Shown: positions 47,000 through 59,070, numbered from the stretch's first letter. The stretch: DNA of 64,000 bases from Alviniconcha marisindica (GCA_018857735.1 JABMCL010000754.1:686001-750000); one strand, 5' to 3'. Notes: a model not told the origin generated them from the sequence alone. Translations and numbers: made by a program.

Positions 47000-47317
47000 A
47001 ACCCCCACTCTCTTCACCATTGTTTCTTACCTCCTTCCTCTTTCTCTCGGTCTCACAACCATGCTGGCATAAACACACACTCACACAAATATGTCACTTC
47101 TTGAGTTTGCTTTTATTTTTTACAAGACCGTAGTGTTTTGAGTCACTCACTGATATCACTGGTTTGCCTCAGGAAAAGAGAATTAAAGTTTCCATCGGAA
47201 CCAACTTTTATGTGAAGCATGCCACCGGAATATTTTGAGGCTGGTTAAATTTTGAGGATTAGGATCGGGCCGTAACCTGTCGGCTGTTTTATCTGTTGCT
47301 TTTTGTTTTGTTTTCAG

Positions 47318-47532
47318 GCTCAGATATTTGAGAAGCTGAGCGACGAAGAGGCTCAGAGAGAGCTCCGGGCTGCAGTTTGGAGTGGCATGGAAAGAAGCGT
47401 GAAGAAACTTCCCATGGCATGGGTACTGCGTTTGCATGACCAAGAGCTTGTCACACTGGCTGTTAACGTCTGCCTCTGCAAAGATGGCCACAAGATACGG
47501 GCATTTCTGCAGGCCTACAAGGGATTATTCTG
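47318..47532 (+). CDS. ePHD gene 2, 215-nt exon of the C-terminal domain
   Basis: Acceptor TTGTTTTCAG, donor CTG|GTTTGT. It encodes AQIFEKLSDEEAQRELRAAV onward to FLQAYKGLF. It aligns with the first 70-odd residues of the minus gene's terminal exon (AMLVELIVVLLGKARKKNAY). The exon ends two bases into a Trp codon; the intron that follows is missing from the minus gene. Confidence 0.8.
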
Positions 47533-48074
47533 GTTTGTTTCAGACTTTTCAGCAGTGAGGTGTCTTGTTTTTGATGGTGGGATGGAGGGTCTTGTTTTTT
47601 AACAATCTCAGAAATCAGAATTTTACCATTATTTTGTTTTCCTTGAGAGACGTTCTTCAACTGTAGGAACCTAACATTAATTGGCATTGTTAATTCATTA
47701 CAGGCTTGCAGAAGTTTGAAATTGTCTGTACTTGTGGCAGGTCACTCCATCCCAAAGATCATGCAGAGGTTGTCTTACGAGAGGAGCAATGCCTGGTCAG
47801 GGCTTCATTTGCATGTAAACGCAAAAGAAAATGGTTTCTGAAACTGTGGCATGAAAAGTAAAGAGGAGAAAAAAAACAAGCCCCAGGCTGGAAGAAAAAA
47901 AAAAAGGAAAAAAAAAGCAAGCAGAAAATGACAAAGCCCTGTTCCTGTCTAGGGATTTCAGTGTTTCAGTCCTCTTTGAACTCTGGTTGGCCCACCAGAC
48001 AGGCAGTAAATGAGAGCATGGCACTGTTGCACAGTCTGTGAGTGTGATGTCTTCTGTTCTTCCTTCTTCTGCAG

Positions 48075-48656
48075 GTGGGACAAGGACATGGAAGCGGATG
48101 TCTTCCACCTCAGCAGCAACAGACAGCGCCTGGCCGCTGAGTGCGAGACCTTGGCCTTGCAGGTCTGGCTGACCAAGCTCAACCCTGTCACGGAAGTGAC
48201 GGTCCTTCCGTCGGACGAGCTCCTTCTGGACAAGGCCCGGTTAGCGGCCAGTACAGAGTTCACCGCCCTGGTGCATCACCTCAAGGAGAAGATGCAGGTG
48301 GGCCTGGCTGCCATGCAGGTCAGTGAGGAGGCAGCTGCTGCTGGTGAGGGCTCATTGCATGCCTGTGTCCCGCTGCTGATCTTTCAGCCGGTGGACTTTG
48401 TCATCCTCAACTTTCAGCAGTATTTCCGGAAGGCCTGCCACGAGTTCTTGCAGACGAGGGGGCTGATGTGCGTTCTGGCTCTGGTACCCCTGAGCAACCT
48501 GCACAACTGCTCTTGCGAGTCCATCTCCACGCTGATGAAGAGCCAGGGAGATGTGGACGGCAGCTACTCAGGTGGAAGTGTGCAGTGCCTTCTGTCCTGA
48601 TGCCCAGCCAACCACGCTGGTGCTGCTGGAGATCCAGGCTCACCCACAGCTCTTTG
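48075..48656 (+). CDS. ePHD gene 2, penultimate exon with apparent frameshift
   Basis: Acceptor CTTCTGCAG, donor CTTTG|GTAATT. It encodes WDKDMEADVFHLSSNRQRLA, CETLALQVWLTKLNPV, VILNFQQYFRKACHEF and onward, all homologous to the minus gene. The frame then ends at TGA 48598-48600. One frame over, VEVCSAFCPDAQPTTLVLLE continues the homology (minus gene: VTFFSAFNPAEKPVTLLIAD) and is in phase with the last exon. The exon is one base too long for this phase. The extra base lies between about 48537 and 48597. It could be a real frameshift mutation, a sequencing error or, less likely, programmed frameshifting. Confidence 0.75.
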
Positions 48657-48739
48657 GTAATTTGAAGCTGCTATAGTTCTTGGTTTCAGCTCTAAAGGTC
48701 AATCCCTTTTCAGGTGTCTTTAGGACCATTCGGTTTTAG

Positions 48740-49100
48740 TAAAACCTTTCTCTTTGTGATTCCATGGAAAGGTGAAACCTTATTCTGTATGATTCCATGG
48801 AAAGGTGAAACCTTAGTCTGTATGATTCAGTGGAAAGATACAACTACCATGGAATGGTGAAACCATACTATTGATGATTCCATAGAAAGGTGAAACCTTA
48901 CTAAACTGTTGATGATTTCCTGGAAAGGTGCAACCTTACTATTGATGATTTCATGGAAAGGTGAAATCTTACTATTGATGATTTCATGGAAAGGTGCAAC
49001 CTTACTGTTGATGATTTCATGGAAAGGTGCAACCTTACGATTGATGATTCCATGGAAAGTGAACGTTACTGTTCATTATTCCATGGAAAGGTGAAACCTT
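48740..49100. repeat. Intronic minisatellite, 33-bp unit
   Basis: About ten units of TTGATGATTTCATGGAAAGG followed by TGCAACCTTACTG, fairly degenerate at the left. It starts about 80 bp after the donor of exon 48075-48656. Confidence 0.9.
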
Positions 49101-49800
49101 ACTGTTGAGGGTTCCAGAGGGGGAAAAAATTGATATTGATGGAACAACCATAAGAAGTATGGAAATGGCAGTAGTTGCTCAGTTGGTATGTCTTTAGGTC
49201 AACTTGCATCTTGACCTAGGCATCCCTTTATCATGCATGTGCCTGTGGCACATGTCAGGTGAAAAACTAAGCCCTGCCTCTTTCCCCACAAGCTTCAGTC
49301 TGACCACCATGTGGTACTTTGTGTGTTGACAGGTGGAATGCACAGTCATTTTGAGTCTGATTTAATATTCAAATGATTGTAATTTGCCTCTTTGATTGCA
49401 GCCAGTTTGTCTCATCAGTGAAGGTGTCGTTTGGTTTTATCCAGAAGCATTCTGTTGCTCCATTGCTTTTGTTTAATCCAGTGACTCTTATAAGGAAAGT
49501 ATGGATGGTGCGCTCACCGGCAAGGTTTTGCTTTTCTCTTGACTGTGGCCAAAAATTTATTAAAATGTAGGGATGGCAGCCCACATCCCTTTGTACCCTA
49601 CGTTGCAGGCCCTGGCTCACAGTATTAAGTATAAGGTAGTGCGCAAGTAGTCAGAAGGCTTTAAACACTTATATATTTCAATGTCCATGCAGTGAAGTGA
49701 CAAGTTTTAACATGCAAGCTCTGCTAAGTGAAACCCACAATTCTTTGTTCTGTGCTCGGTTATGATTGCTTGAAGATGCCTTTTTGTCTCTGGTCTCCAG

Positions 49801-49895
49801 AATCGACGGTGATGGTGACAGAGATGCAGAGTGAGCAAGACACCAGTGGATCAACAACTACAAAGAAGAAGAGGGGCCGACCAAGGAAACATTAG
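49801..49895 (+). CDS. ePHD gene 2, terminal exon with AT-hook
   Basis: Acceptor CTGGTCTCCAG. Of the three frames only the one taking one base from the previous exon stays open, reading STVMVTEMQSEQDTSGSTTT then KKKRGRPRKH and TAG at 49893-49895. KKRGRPRK is a textbook AT-hook, the second in the protein. The minus paralogue has no such exon. This open frame is the main argument that the frameshift upstream is either recent or an error. Confidence 0.75.
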
Positions 49896-49929
49896 AGTGG
49901 ATCAGCCCCAGCTGTGAACAATGAAGAGG

Positions 49930-51040
49930 AACATTGTGTGATGGTGGCAAAGTCTCGCAGTGTTGTGCCTGATTGCTGTTGGTGTTCATTGTTGACATGT
50001 GTGATGGTGGCAAAGTCAGTTTGGTGCCTTATTGCTGTGGGTACTCGCCATTGACATGTGTGATGGTGGCAAAGTCAGTGTGATGCCTGATTGATGTGGG
50101 TGCTCACCATTGACATGTGTGATGGTGGTGTCTCTCAGTGTTATGCATGGTTGTTGTTGGTTGCTCACCATTGACATGTGTGATGGTGGCAAAGTCAGTT
50201 TGGTGCCTGATTGCTGTTGGTGCTCACCATTGACATGTGTGATGGTGGCAAGTCTCTCACTGTTATGCATGATTGCTGTTGGTGCTCACCATTGACATGT
50301 GTGATGGTGGCTAGTCTCTCACTGTTATGCATGATTGCTGTTGGTGCTCACCATTGACATGCATGGTTGCTGTTGGTGCTCACCATTGACATGTGTGATG
50401 GTGGCAAAGTCAGTTTGGTGCCTGATTGCTGTTGGTGCTCACCATTGACATGTGTGATGGTGGCAAGTCTCTCAGTGTTATGCATGATTGCTGTTGGTGC
50501 TCACCATTGACATGTGTGATGGTGGCAAGTCTCTCAGTGTTATGCATGATTGCTGTTGGTGCTCACCATTGACATGTGTGATGGTGGCAAGTCTCTCACT
50601 GTTATGCATGATTGCTGTTGGTGCTCACCATTGATATGTGTGATGGTGGCAAGTCTCTCAGTGTTATGCATGATTGCTGTTGGTGCTCACCATTGACATG
50701 TGTGATAGTGGCAAGTCTCTCAGTGTTATGCATGATTGCTGTTGGTGCTCACCATTGACATGTGTGATGGTGGCAAGTCTCTCAGTGTTATGCATGGTTG
50801 CGGTGGGTGCTCACCATAGACATGTGTGATGGTGGCAAAGTCTCTTGGTTTGCTTTTAGTGCTCACCATTGACTTGTGTGATGGTGGCAAGTCTCTTGGT
50901 TTGCTTTTAGTGCTTACCATTGACATGCGTGATGGTGGCAAGTCTCTTGGTTTGCTTTTAGTACTCACCATTTACATGTGTGATGGTGGCAAGTCTCTCA
51001 GTGTGGTGCCTGATTGTTGTTGCTGCTCACTGTTGACAGC
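49930..51040. repeat. 60-bp minisatellite directly 3' of the plus gene's stop
   Basis: About 18 units of 59-62 bp: GCTCACCATTGACATGTGTG, ATGGTGGCAAGTCTCTCAGT, GTTATGCATGATTGCTGTTG. Each carries the inverted repeat CACCAT...ATGGTG, which could form a small hairpin. The array starts 35 bp after the stop codon, so it is probably transcribed as 3' UTR. Three units near 50821-50970 differ (TTGGTTTGCTTTTAGT). Confidence 0.9.
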
Positions 51041-52980
51041 CATTCGTACGTGAGTTTAGAGATGGTTAACGCAGCTGTGTGGGATGCGGTGGACTGTAAA
51101 TGAACCTCTGGTGCTGATTGCCCAGAAAAAGTTATCAATCATGCTAATTTTTAGTATTTGGCTTCGTTTGTTTTCCACAAACAGTTGACATTTTTCTTCT
51201 TCTAATTCGACCGTTCAGGAAGAGTGGGAGTCGTGTAAAACTTTCTGATATGAAAGCACATTGGTCTGATGACCACCTTAGATCATTTAGTACTGGACTG
51301 GCTGGCCAGTCAGCTGGCCGTCTGTGACCGGCTCTTTAATATCAGAGGTTTTGTTTTCTGCTGTCAGAGCAGCCGCTTTCATTTTTTGCAGGCCAATAAC
51401 CCCCAGTGATCTTTGCCCTTTGAGACCCGTTCCGCTGACCTTGGCTCTGTTTTAAAATCAGGAGGATGTCACAAATGTCAAGCTGAAATTAGGTGTATTT
51501 TTTGTTTTGGGTAAATTGTTTGGTGCATGCTCCCCCCTCCCCCCCCCCCTTTTTTTTTCTTCACCTTCATATTTTAGTTATCATACCACATGCATAAAAA
51601 TAATTTGGAACTTGGTTATTACATGCATAGATATACTTTGAATCATAGAGTGTTCTTATGCATTTTTTAAAATTTAAATTTAAATTTCATTTATTGCAGT
51701 TCCCCCCAAAAATTGCATAGTATGTGAGATTTAGAAGTTGGTTGTGGAAAACGTCGTTCTGTCATTTTTTTCCCCACACAGTTTAAAATTAAACATTTAA
51801 TCAAGACTTAAGAACAGTAAAAAAAAAAAAAAAGACTTGTCAACAGCACTTTTGTATCCATGCAAGTGTTACAAATCGACCAGGGATTCTTCTTTTTTTT
51901 CCTCTTTTTTTTGACAGGCTGCTGGCATTTTCACTGGTGATCTAAGATTGTGAAGGTGGTGGGGGGGGCTGGGAGAGAGAGGTCGGTAGAAAGATGGTGC
52001 CTGTGTGCAAAAGAGATTGAGGGAGAGAGAGCAGATGCAAATTAGGTTGTGTATTTTTATAATCTTTTTGCAATGTTTGGGCTATGCAGCCCCTCTCCCC
52101 ATCCTGTTTTCCTGACTTGTTCATATTGTGTTTTTTAGTGCAACATGTATTGTGTTTGATCCTTGCATACAAGGGATTCACTCAGCACATTAGAAATGTA
52201 TTCATTATGAGTATTATTATTATTAGTGTTGAACTGATCATTGTGTTGCAACTTGCTTAATTTGGAGGTCACCTGCTTTTGCTGTGAACCGTCATTGAGG
52301 TTTACCTATGATGCCTATAAATGTGATGTCGTTATGCACAACGGTTTACCCATGATGCCTATAAATGTGATCTATGGTCCAACTCCATATTTCATTCACT
52401 GACTTTTCCTAATACATGTATATATATATATGTATATTATATATACTTTTTTCTTTTCTTTTTAAATGGTGAGGATGCAAGAGTGTCATAAAACGATACA
52501 TTCTAACTTTCCAACAAAGGCACTAAACAAAAGTTTGTGCCCGAAAAGTTTACAACCGTGAAACATCAACACCAAAAAGTGACATCATAATTATTGGCAT
52601 TATTAGTTCTGATAGTCGGTATTACTGTTTGTCGTCTCGTGCTATTTAAACATTATTGGCACTATTCTGATAGTCGGTATTACTGTTTGTCGTCTCATGC
52701 TATTTAAATTCATATCCGTTCCGTAAAACACCATGCAGGAAGCTTACAAATCAGTCTTGGAAAGGAGTTGAAAAAACGATATGCAACCAAAAGTTGAAAT
52801 TGAACCAAAAGTTGAAACTGACCCTATCTGAGTTCTTATCAGACTGGGCCTGTTATAAACCAGTAATAATGCTTGAATAGTTTCTTGGTTGTCCACCTTT
52901 TGTTGCTTTATGTCTGTTTCCACTTATTCTTCTCCATTTTTTATATATTTGTTTCCTGTACTGTCCATTTTGACTTTGGC
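51041..52980 (+). other. 3' flank or UTR of ePHD gene 2; no gene seen
   Basis: Moderately AT-rich with a poly-C/T run at about 51531-51560 and poly-A at about 51820-51834. A short direct duplication (TTATTGGCA...TGATAGTCGGTATTACTG) lies at about 52590-52700. No coding evidence. Confidence 0.5.
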
Positions 52981-52984
52981 ATGG

Positions 52985-53265
52985 CAGAGTTCAGGAACTG
53001 TGTGAAAGTCGAGGTGGCCGTCCTGGGCTTTCCGTCCTAATGAGCTTTATGGTTTCTGTGGACGCAAAGCAATACTGAACATTGCTTTGGCATCAGACAC
53101 AATTTGTCCCTAATATGTCAACTGACATCCGAGGACATGAAGCTCTACTTCATGACAGGCATGGTTAGAACAATCTTGGGAGGTTTTTCATTCATTTGTT
53201 CACCCTGATATAACTGCACTGGTTGACTGGGTGTAAAACACCAAGTTACTTACTTACTTACACAT
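52985..53265 (+). mobile_element. SINE family C plus SINE-tail fragment
   Basis: CAGAGTTCAGGAACTGTGTG, CCGTCCTGGGCTTTCCGTCC, CTTTATGGTTTCTGTGG and ATGTCAACTGACATCCGAGG match family C. It is followed at 53199 by CCTGATATAACTGCACTGG and TTGACTGGGTGTAAAACACC, the tail type also seen at 31899. Confidence 0.75.
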
Positions 53266-53369
53266 TAATTTGTGGGCGATTGTACTTTGTCATGTGCTTC
53301 ATACTCATGTTCAGTTTGATCAAGATTAGACAACTCTCCCCATTTTTTTATTTACCTGAAGCTGTTTCT

Positions 53370-53610
53370 TTTATCAGCAATGCAACCCGATTTCCAACAT
53401 CATTCACTTTATTTTTGCTCATTCTTTTTGTGTGGGAATTTTGTATGGTTGTGATGTCTACTTCAAAAATGATTTTACTTTCAAAGAAGATATCGCAGCC
53501 CTACATAATTTGGCCAGGAAATGTTCAGTTATCATTAATTTTTTTCTGTGTCGTCACATATGGAAGTTTCTTTAGTTTTTGTTCCTATATTTGGATGTGC
53601 GCAGCAATCA
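53370..53610. repeat. Diverged duplicate of 55320-55455
   Basis: Shared order of motifs: AATGC-ACC...ATTTC-A-CATC-TTC, TCAAAGAAGA-ATC-CA, TGG-CAGGAAATG, TATTTGG-TGTG-GCAG. The copy here contains an extra stretch of about 90 bp. Identity of the repeat is unknown. Confidence 0.5.
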
Positions 53611-54010
53611 TTCAGTAACACCCCACCCACCCCCATTTTTTTTTTCAGAGAGAAGATAGGCTTTTGTTTTGTTTTGTTTTTTAAGCTGCTAGGATGTGAA
53701 AATTGGTTAGTGCTATGTGCAGCATACTTCCACATACATGGTTTTAAGCGTTTTTGGAATATGTTGAGGATTGTCATTTTTTTTGGATTTGTTAACCACG
53801 TTGTCAAAAGTTAGACAGAGAGTTGATGATATGATACCATCACCTCCTAGCTCCGTTGCTTTTGTACACAAGGGCATTGACCCTTTTTTTGAATGTGTGT
53901 GCAATTGTTACATCTGTATTGTATATATTCGGGTTTCGTAAAAGGTCCCCCAAATGGAGTCCAGGGATGTCTGATGTCTGCGTTTTATCTGGAAGTGGAA
54001 TCTCAGGGCT
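53611..54010. other. No gene seen
   Basis: AT-rich DNA with a short poly-T and weak open frames only. Confidence 0.4.
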
Positions 54011-54012
54011 GT

Positions 54013-54770
54013 CATTAGAGTTCCCTTTCCTATCTCCAGTCTTGTTTCTCTGCCTAGCCCTGTTGCTCTTTCAGACTTAGTCATAATAGGCTGTCGTTAG
54101 AGTTCCCTTTCCTATCTCCAGTCTTGTTTCTCTGCCTAGCCCTGTTGCTCTTTTAGACTTAGTCATAATAGGCTGTCATTAGAGTTCCCTTTCCTATCTC
54201 CAGTCTTGTTTCTCTGCCTAGTTCTGTTGCTCTTTCAGACTTAGTCATAATAGGCTGTCATCAGACTTGGTCATAAAAGACTGTCATTAGAGTCCCCTTT
54301 CCTATCTCCTCTCTTGTTTCTCTGCCTTGTCATTTTACTCTTTCAGACTTAGTCATAATAGGCTGTCGTTAGAGTTCCTTTTCCTATCTCCTCTCTTGTT
54401 TCTCTGCCTAGTTCTGTTGCTCTCTCAGACTTGGTCATAATAGGCTGTCATCAGACTTGGTCATAATAGGCTGTCATCATCTCTCTCAGACTTGGTCATA
54501 ATAGGCTGTCATCAGACTTGGTCATAATAGGCTGTCATCAGACTTGGTCATAATAGGCTGTCATCAGACTTAGTCATAATAGGCTGTCATCAGACTTGGT
54601 CATAATAGGCTGTCATCAGACTTGGTCATAATAGGCTGTCATCAGACTTAATCATAATAGGCTGTCATCAGACTTAGTCATAATAGGCTGTCATCAGACT
54701 TTGTCATAATAGGCTGTCATTAGAGTCCCCTTTCCTGTCTCCTCTCTTGTTTCTCTGCCTAGTCCTGTTG
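54013..54770. repeat. Compound minisatellite (82-bp and 26-bp units)
   Basis: 82-bp units with TTAGAGTTCCCTTTCCTATC, CTTGTTTCTCTGCCTAG and GTTGCTCTTTCAGACTTAG alternate with runs of a 26-bp subunit TTGGTCATAATAGGCTGTCA plus TCAGAC. The 26-bp unit is the right-hand part of the 82-bp unit expanded on its own, about ten times between 54430 and 54720. A 64-bp direct repeat (GTGTGCAAATACCCAAGATC) follows at 54797-54910. Confidence 0.85.
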
Positions 54771-54910
54771 CTCTTTCAGACTTAGTCTCTTTTTTTGTGT
54801 GCAAATACCCAAGATCCTGATTTTTTTGGGAATGTTTTTCTCTCAAGAAAGTCTTTTTTTGTGTGCAAATACCCAAGATCCTGATTTTTTTGGAATGTTT
54901 TTCTCTCAAG

Positions 54911-56740
54911 AAGGTTCTCTAATGCTTTTCAGTGAGAGATAGGCTTTTTTGTATGGCTGATGGAGACCATGTTAAAAAGGGGACAAGGGCCATTTGTTCT
55001 GTGTTGTCACGGCTTGTTTGATTTCAACACTTACATAGACAATCATTGCCCTTCGCTTGTAAAAGTACTGAGACTAAGAGGCATGGGCTGAGAACAGGCT
55101 TGGCAGTTCTCTTCAAAAAAATATTGGTCCAGTGGACAACGGAGGGGAGAGTTTCACTGGTCCTCTGGCAGTGTGAGCGATCGCAGACCATCAGACCGGT
55201 GGGAGGCTTGAGACCTGCATGCATGCGTGTGCATGCATGCACACACCAACCTCCCACCTACCCACACGTACAGTTTGTGAGAGACCGTCTTGGCTTTTGA
55301 AGCCCTGTTTCAGTTGTTAGTAATGCTACCTCATTTCTAGCATCGTTCAAAGAAGACATCACAAGCCTATGGAAATTGGACAGGAAATGGTCTGTTCGCT
55401 ACTATCTTCTATGGAAATGATTTCTTTCCCCGTATTTGGGTGTGTGCAGACCATTTTGGCTTTCCTGATAGACGATCTTCGGAAATCCAGGGGACTGCAC
55501 TCGGTAAGTGCCTACGGGCATGGCCTGTATATATATACAGGTCCAGGCCTGCGGGTGTAGCGCAGAGAAGTCACGCTTTTGTTGGGGGTACAGTGAGCAC
55601 GTGGGCAAGATGACGGATACCCGTAAACAAAGGCAGAAAAGGCATCAGAAACGCCGATCAAGTGCTCACTGTTCGTGAGGAACATGCAGATCGGATAGTA
55701 GGTTCCCCCAGCTGGTAGTCTAGTATAAACTATAATAGGTCCATGCCTGAAGATCTAAAACTGCCGCAGATCGGCTCTTCTCAGCTGCCGCCTCCATTCA
55801 GGGGACTTCACTCTACCGGAGTTAAAAAAAACACTGTCAAATTATCTTTGCCTGTTATTTCCGGAAATCGTCTATTAGATATCAGCTCTGTCTCTCTGGA
55901 GCAGTGGTGACAGCAGCGCAAAAAAAAAAAACCCTCAAAAAACACAAACATGCTTTGACATTTAAAAATGAAAGAATTTCTTTTGACGGTCAGGGTGCAA
56001 CCTTTCTCACATGTATGTGGTGATGCCAAATATTTATGGTGAATGCTGTTACATTTGAGAAAACAGTCTCATTCTTTTTCTTTTCTTTTTACTGTTTGTT
56101 TATATTATAACCATCTCTTCACAGCTGTTTACTAATTTTGGTCTGTATTACTGAATGTTTGTCTAATTTTTGTTTGTAGGTGTGGTACCTTGTTCATCAT
56201 GTATTAAACTACTTTTTATCGGCATATTCTTTCCACATGACAAGCCTTCTGAAAAAGCTTAAATGTTAAAATGAGAAGAAAAAAAACAAACAAACAAAAA
56301 ACATGTGCAAACATGCACAATGTTTGGAATGTGAATCAGTGAAGATTTATCTTGTGCTGTTCTTTCTTTTTTGCTAGTAATAAAAGACAAGCTACAGAGA
56401 TGCGTTACGAAGTGAAACTGGACTTTGTTTTCTTGTTGAATAATATAAATATTTTGTACCAAGTCTTCATCGCTACAGCTCATTTCTCTGTGTGTGTGTG
56501 TGTGTTGAAAACTTGCATGACATTCTTTGCACAAATCTAAAACTTGATTGGCTGTGCAAAGAATTGTTAATTTAATGTCTGGACTTTGGGGGTTTAAATG
56601 ATACAGTGTCTTGGTAATTTTTGCGCGTACTGTGTGTATGTGTGTGTGAACTAGCATAATTGTGCAAGACTCAACAAATGTACTAACTGTGAGAAAACAT
56701 AACTGACATTACAGTATATACATAGCATTCATGCATACAC
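54911..56740. other. No gene seen
   Basis: Contains the second copy of the diverged duplicate (55320-55455) and AT-rich DNA. No coding or RNA gene is supported. Confidence 0.4.
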
Positions 56741-56760
56741 ACACACGTGCGCGTGCACCC

Positions 56761-56884
<124 letters not shown>

Positions 56885-57524
56885 TCAAATCCAGTGCCAC
56901 TAGGTACATTACTGTGTTCTATTGAAATAGCTTGATGAATATATCTATAGTGGAACTGCAACATCAGAATTTGGCTTCTGAGAAACCAAGCTGTAAGAAA
57001 GTGAATAACTGTGTCCTGGACAACATTGTTCTGTTTCATTATAAAAAGCTTGGATCACTTTCATGTTCGTTCCCAAATAAAACCCAGTTCGCTTGCAAGA
57101 AGGGAGAAAGTGGTGTTTTTTGTTTCGTTTTCAGCAAGCCGGTCCAATAGAACACAGCCATGTACCTTGTGTCACATAGAAACTATTCTTTAGTTAAGTT
57201 CAGAGGGCTTGTTTACTGCATAAACAGTGCCGCTCATTGTATTACATCTGCAGTCTCGAACTAGCCCCAGATCAAAGTTTGTATGCCTCGAGTATTGATC
57301 CGTGCGTGTGTGCGTGTATGCACTTAGAACATAGAACCACTAGACCGCTGTAGCTACGCAGAAGCAACGAAGGAGCTGGAGTCGAAAATAATAATAACGA
57401 AGAAGCGACCTATCTTGTTCCGGATCGAAGCACTTCACAGAAGCACTTCACAGTAGCACTAGGATACTGACAACGATGATGACGATGACGACAATAAAGC
57501 ACAGGAAGGCACCCACTAACAGGC

Positions 57525-57830
57525 GTGAGCCGGTTTGGCCTAGCGGCAAGGCGTTAGGCTGGTAAGCAGAGGGACGTAGGTTCGAATCGACGCGTATCGA
57601 ATCGGCTCTCCTTTCTCTTTAAAACTTGTGGTCTGTGGACACTGTCTTGTGACCTTTGTCTATCACAATGAATGAAACATTAAAATGGCTCTCATCGCTG
57701 CCCATCTTAATAGGGATATAATCTCCCTCTTCCCCCACCTCCATTAGTCCATACCCCCTTCCCCCCTTCTCCCCGTCCCTAATAAGCCTTATGGTTTCTG
57801 TGGACGTTAAGCACCATGTTTAGGCTACTT
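57525..57830 (+). mobile_element. SINE family B, near full length
   Basis: Head GTGAGCCGGTTTGGCCTAGC with a tRNA-like box A and box B (GGTTCGAATCG), then TTGTGGTCTGTGGACACTGT, TTAAAATGGCTCTCATCGC and the tail CCCTAATAAGCCTTATGG, TTCTGTGGACGTTAAGCACC. A tRNA-derived SINE rather than a functional tRNA. Confidence 0.85.
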
Positions 57831-58377
57831 ACTTACACTAACAGCACATACAGTAGCAAATAACAATGATTAAAAATGACACGCGTGGGGGTGGAGGCAC
57901 AAAATATAGTCAACAAGTCAACACTAGGCCTACAAGCTGATATCTCACCGCTGACACAGTCATAGTCTGCTCCGGTTTGCAGGGTGATCTCGATTTGTGG
58001 CGGGAAACAAGGCGGTGCTTGTTCAACGTTTTGCTCCCCGTAGAAAACGCCATAGGCTCAATAATATTTAGGAAGAGGCCCAAAACTGGCATACCTCTCC
58101 TACATAAAGCTTGACCTAGTGTTGCTAGTTTCTTCAAAGCTTGACCTAGTGTTGCTAGTTTCTTCAGAAATATTATTTGCGCACTGCTCCTAACGTATCG
58201 GTATTAGCAGCAAGAGAAATGATGGAAAACAACTGAAAAGCTGTTGAACAAAGAGGTGCAAGCATTTGCGTCATGGATTCATCAATATTTAATTTTGGCC
58301 CATAATCAAATAACGGATTATTGATTAGTCAATATACGAGAGAGGCAGGGGTGTGGGGGAGAACTACCTTGAACTAT

Positions 58378-58870
58378 GGGCGATTCAGCGAAACTGGTTT
58401 GCTAGAGTGAATGCGCTTCGTAATCTTTCGCGCAAGAAGTCGCGAGAGGTCGCAGCGCACTTCCGGGCCGATTTCTGAGTAGGCGTTGCTTCACGCAGTG
58501 TATAACAGTGGAAGTTGAACCTAGAATCGCGAAGCAGTACAAATGCCAATACTGTTGCAGTTGCAAAAAATTACCGTGGAAAGGGGATGGAGGGTGGAAA
58601 AAAAGGGTCTTTGGGTCGTTATTTGGCTGATCAGAAGATCGCGAGTTCGTAGAAAAAATGCGTTTTGGGGCATCCTATAGCACGAGCAACAAGTTATTGC
58701 TTATTGCCAGACACATTATGACTATGGGCTTCCAAAAATACCTTTAAAGTTGGCAGTGTAAAATTCGCTAATTTACTGTCACCACCTTCCATTGTGAAGA
58801 AAGTACGCACCGGAAGTAAAAGCAGCCAAGGCAAAAGTCAAGGGAGTTAACAACCCCGCCTGAATCGCCC
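58378..58870. mobile_element. Possible inverted-repeat element (MITE-like)
   Basis: The left end GGGCGATTCAGCG and right end CGCCTGAATCGCCC are inverted copies enclosing 493 bp of CpG-rich DNA without a coding frame. No clear target duplication was seen (flanks CTAT and AATA). Confidence 0.45.
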
Positions 58871-58926
58871 AATAGGGTCACAATAGGGTTGATTATAGAA
58901 ACAAATATGCTATTCTTTTTGAAGAA

Positions 58927-59002
58927 GTGCGTGTGTGTGTTTGCGCGCGCGCGCGTGTGTGTTTGTTTGTGATGTGCGTGTGTGTGTGTGTGTGTGTGCA
59001 CG

Positions 59003-59070
<68 letters not shown>

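Noticed and set aside
49930..51040. CRISPR-like array
   Set aside because: Regular spacing comes from a tandem minisatellite whose whole unit repeats; there are no unique spacers, and the host is an animal.
58940..59070. Promoter or CpG island
   Set aside because: The CG content here is GCGC within a GT/GC microsatellite, not a CpG island.
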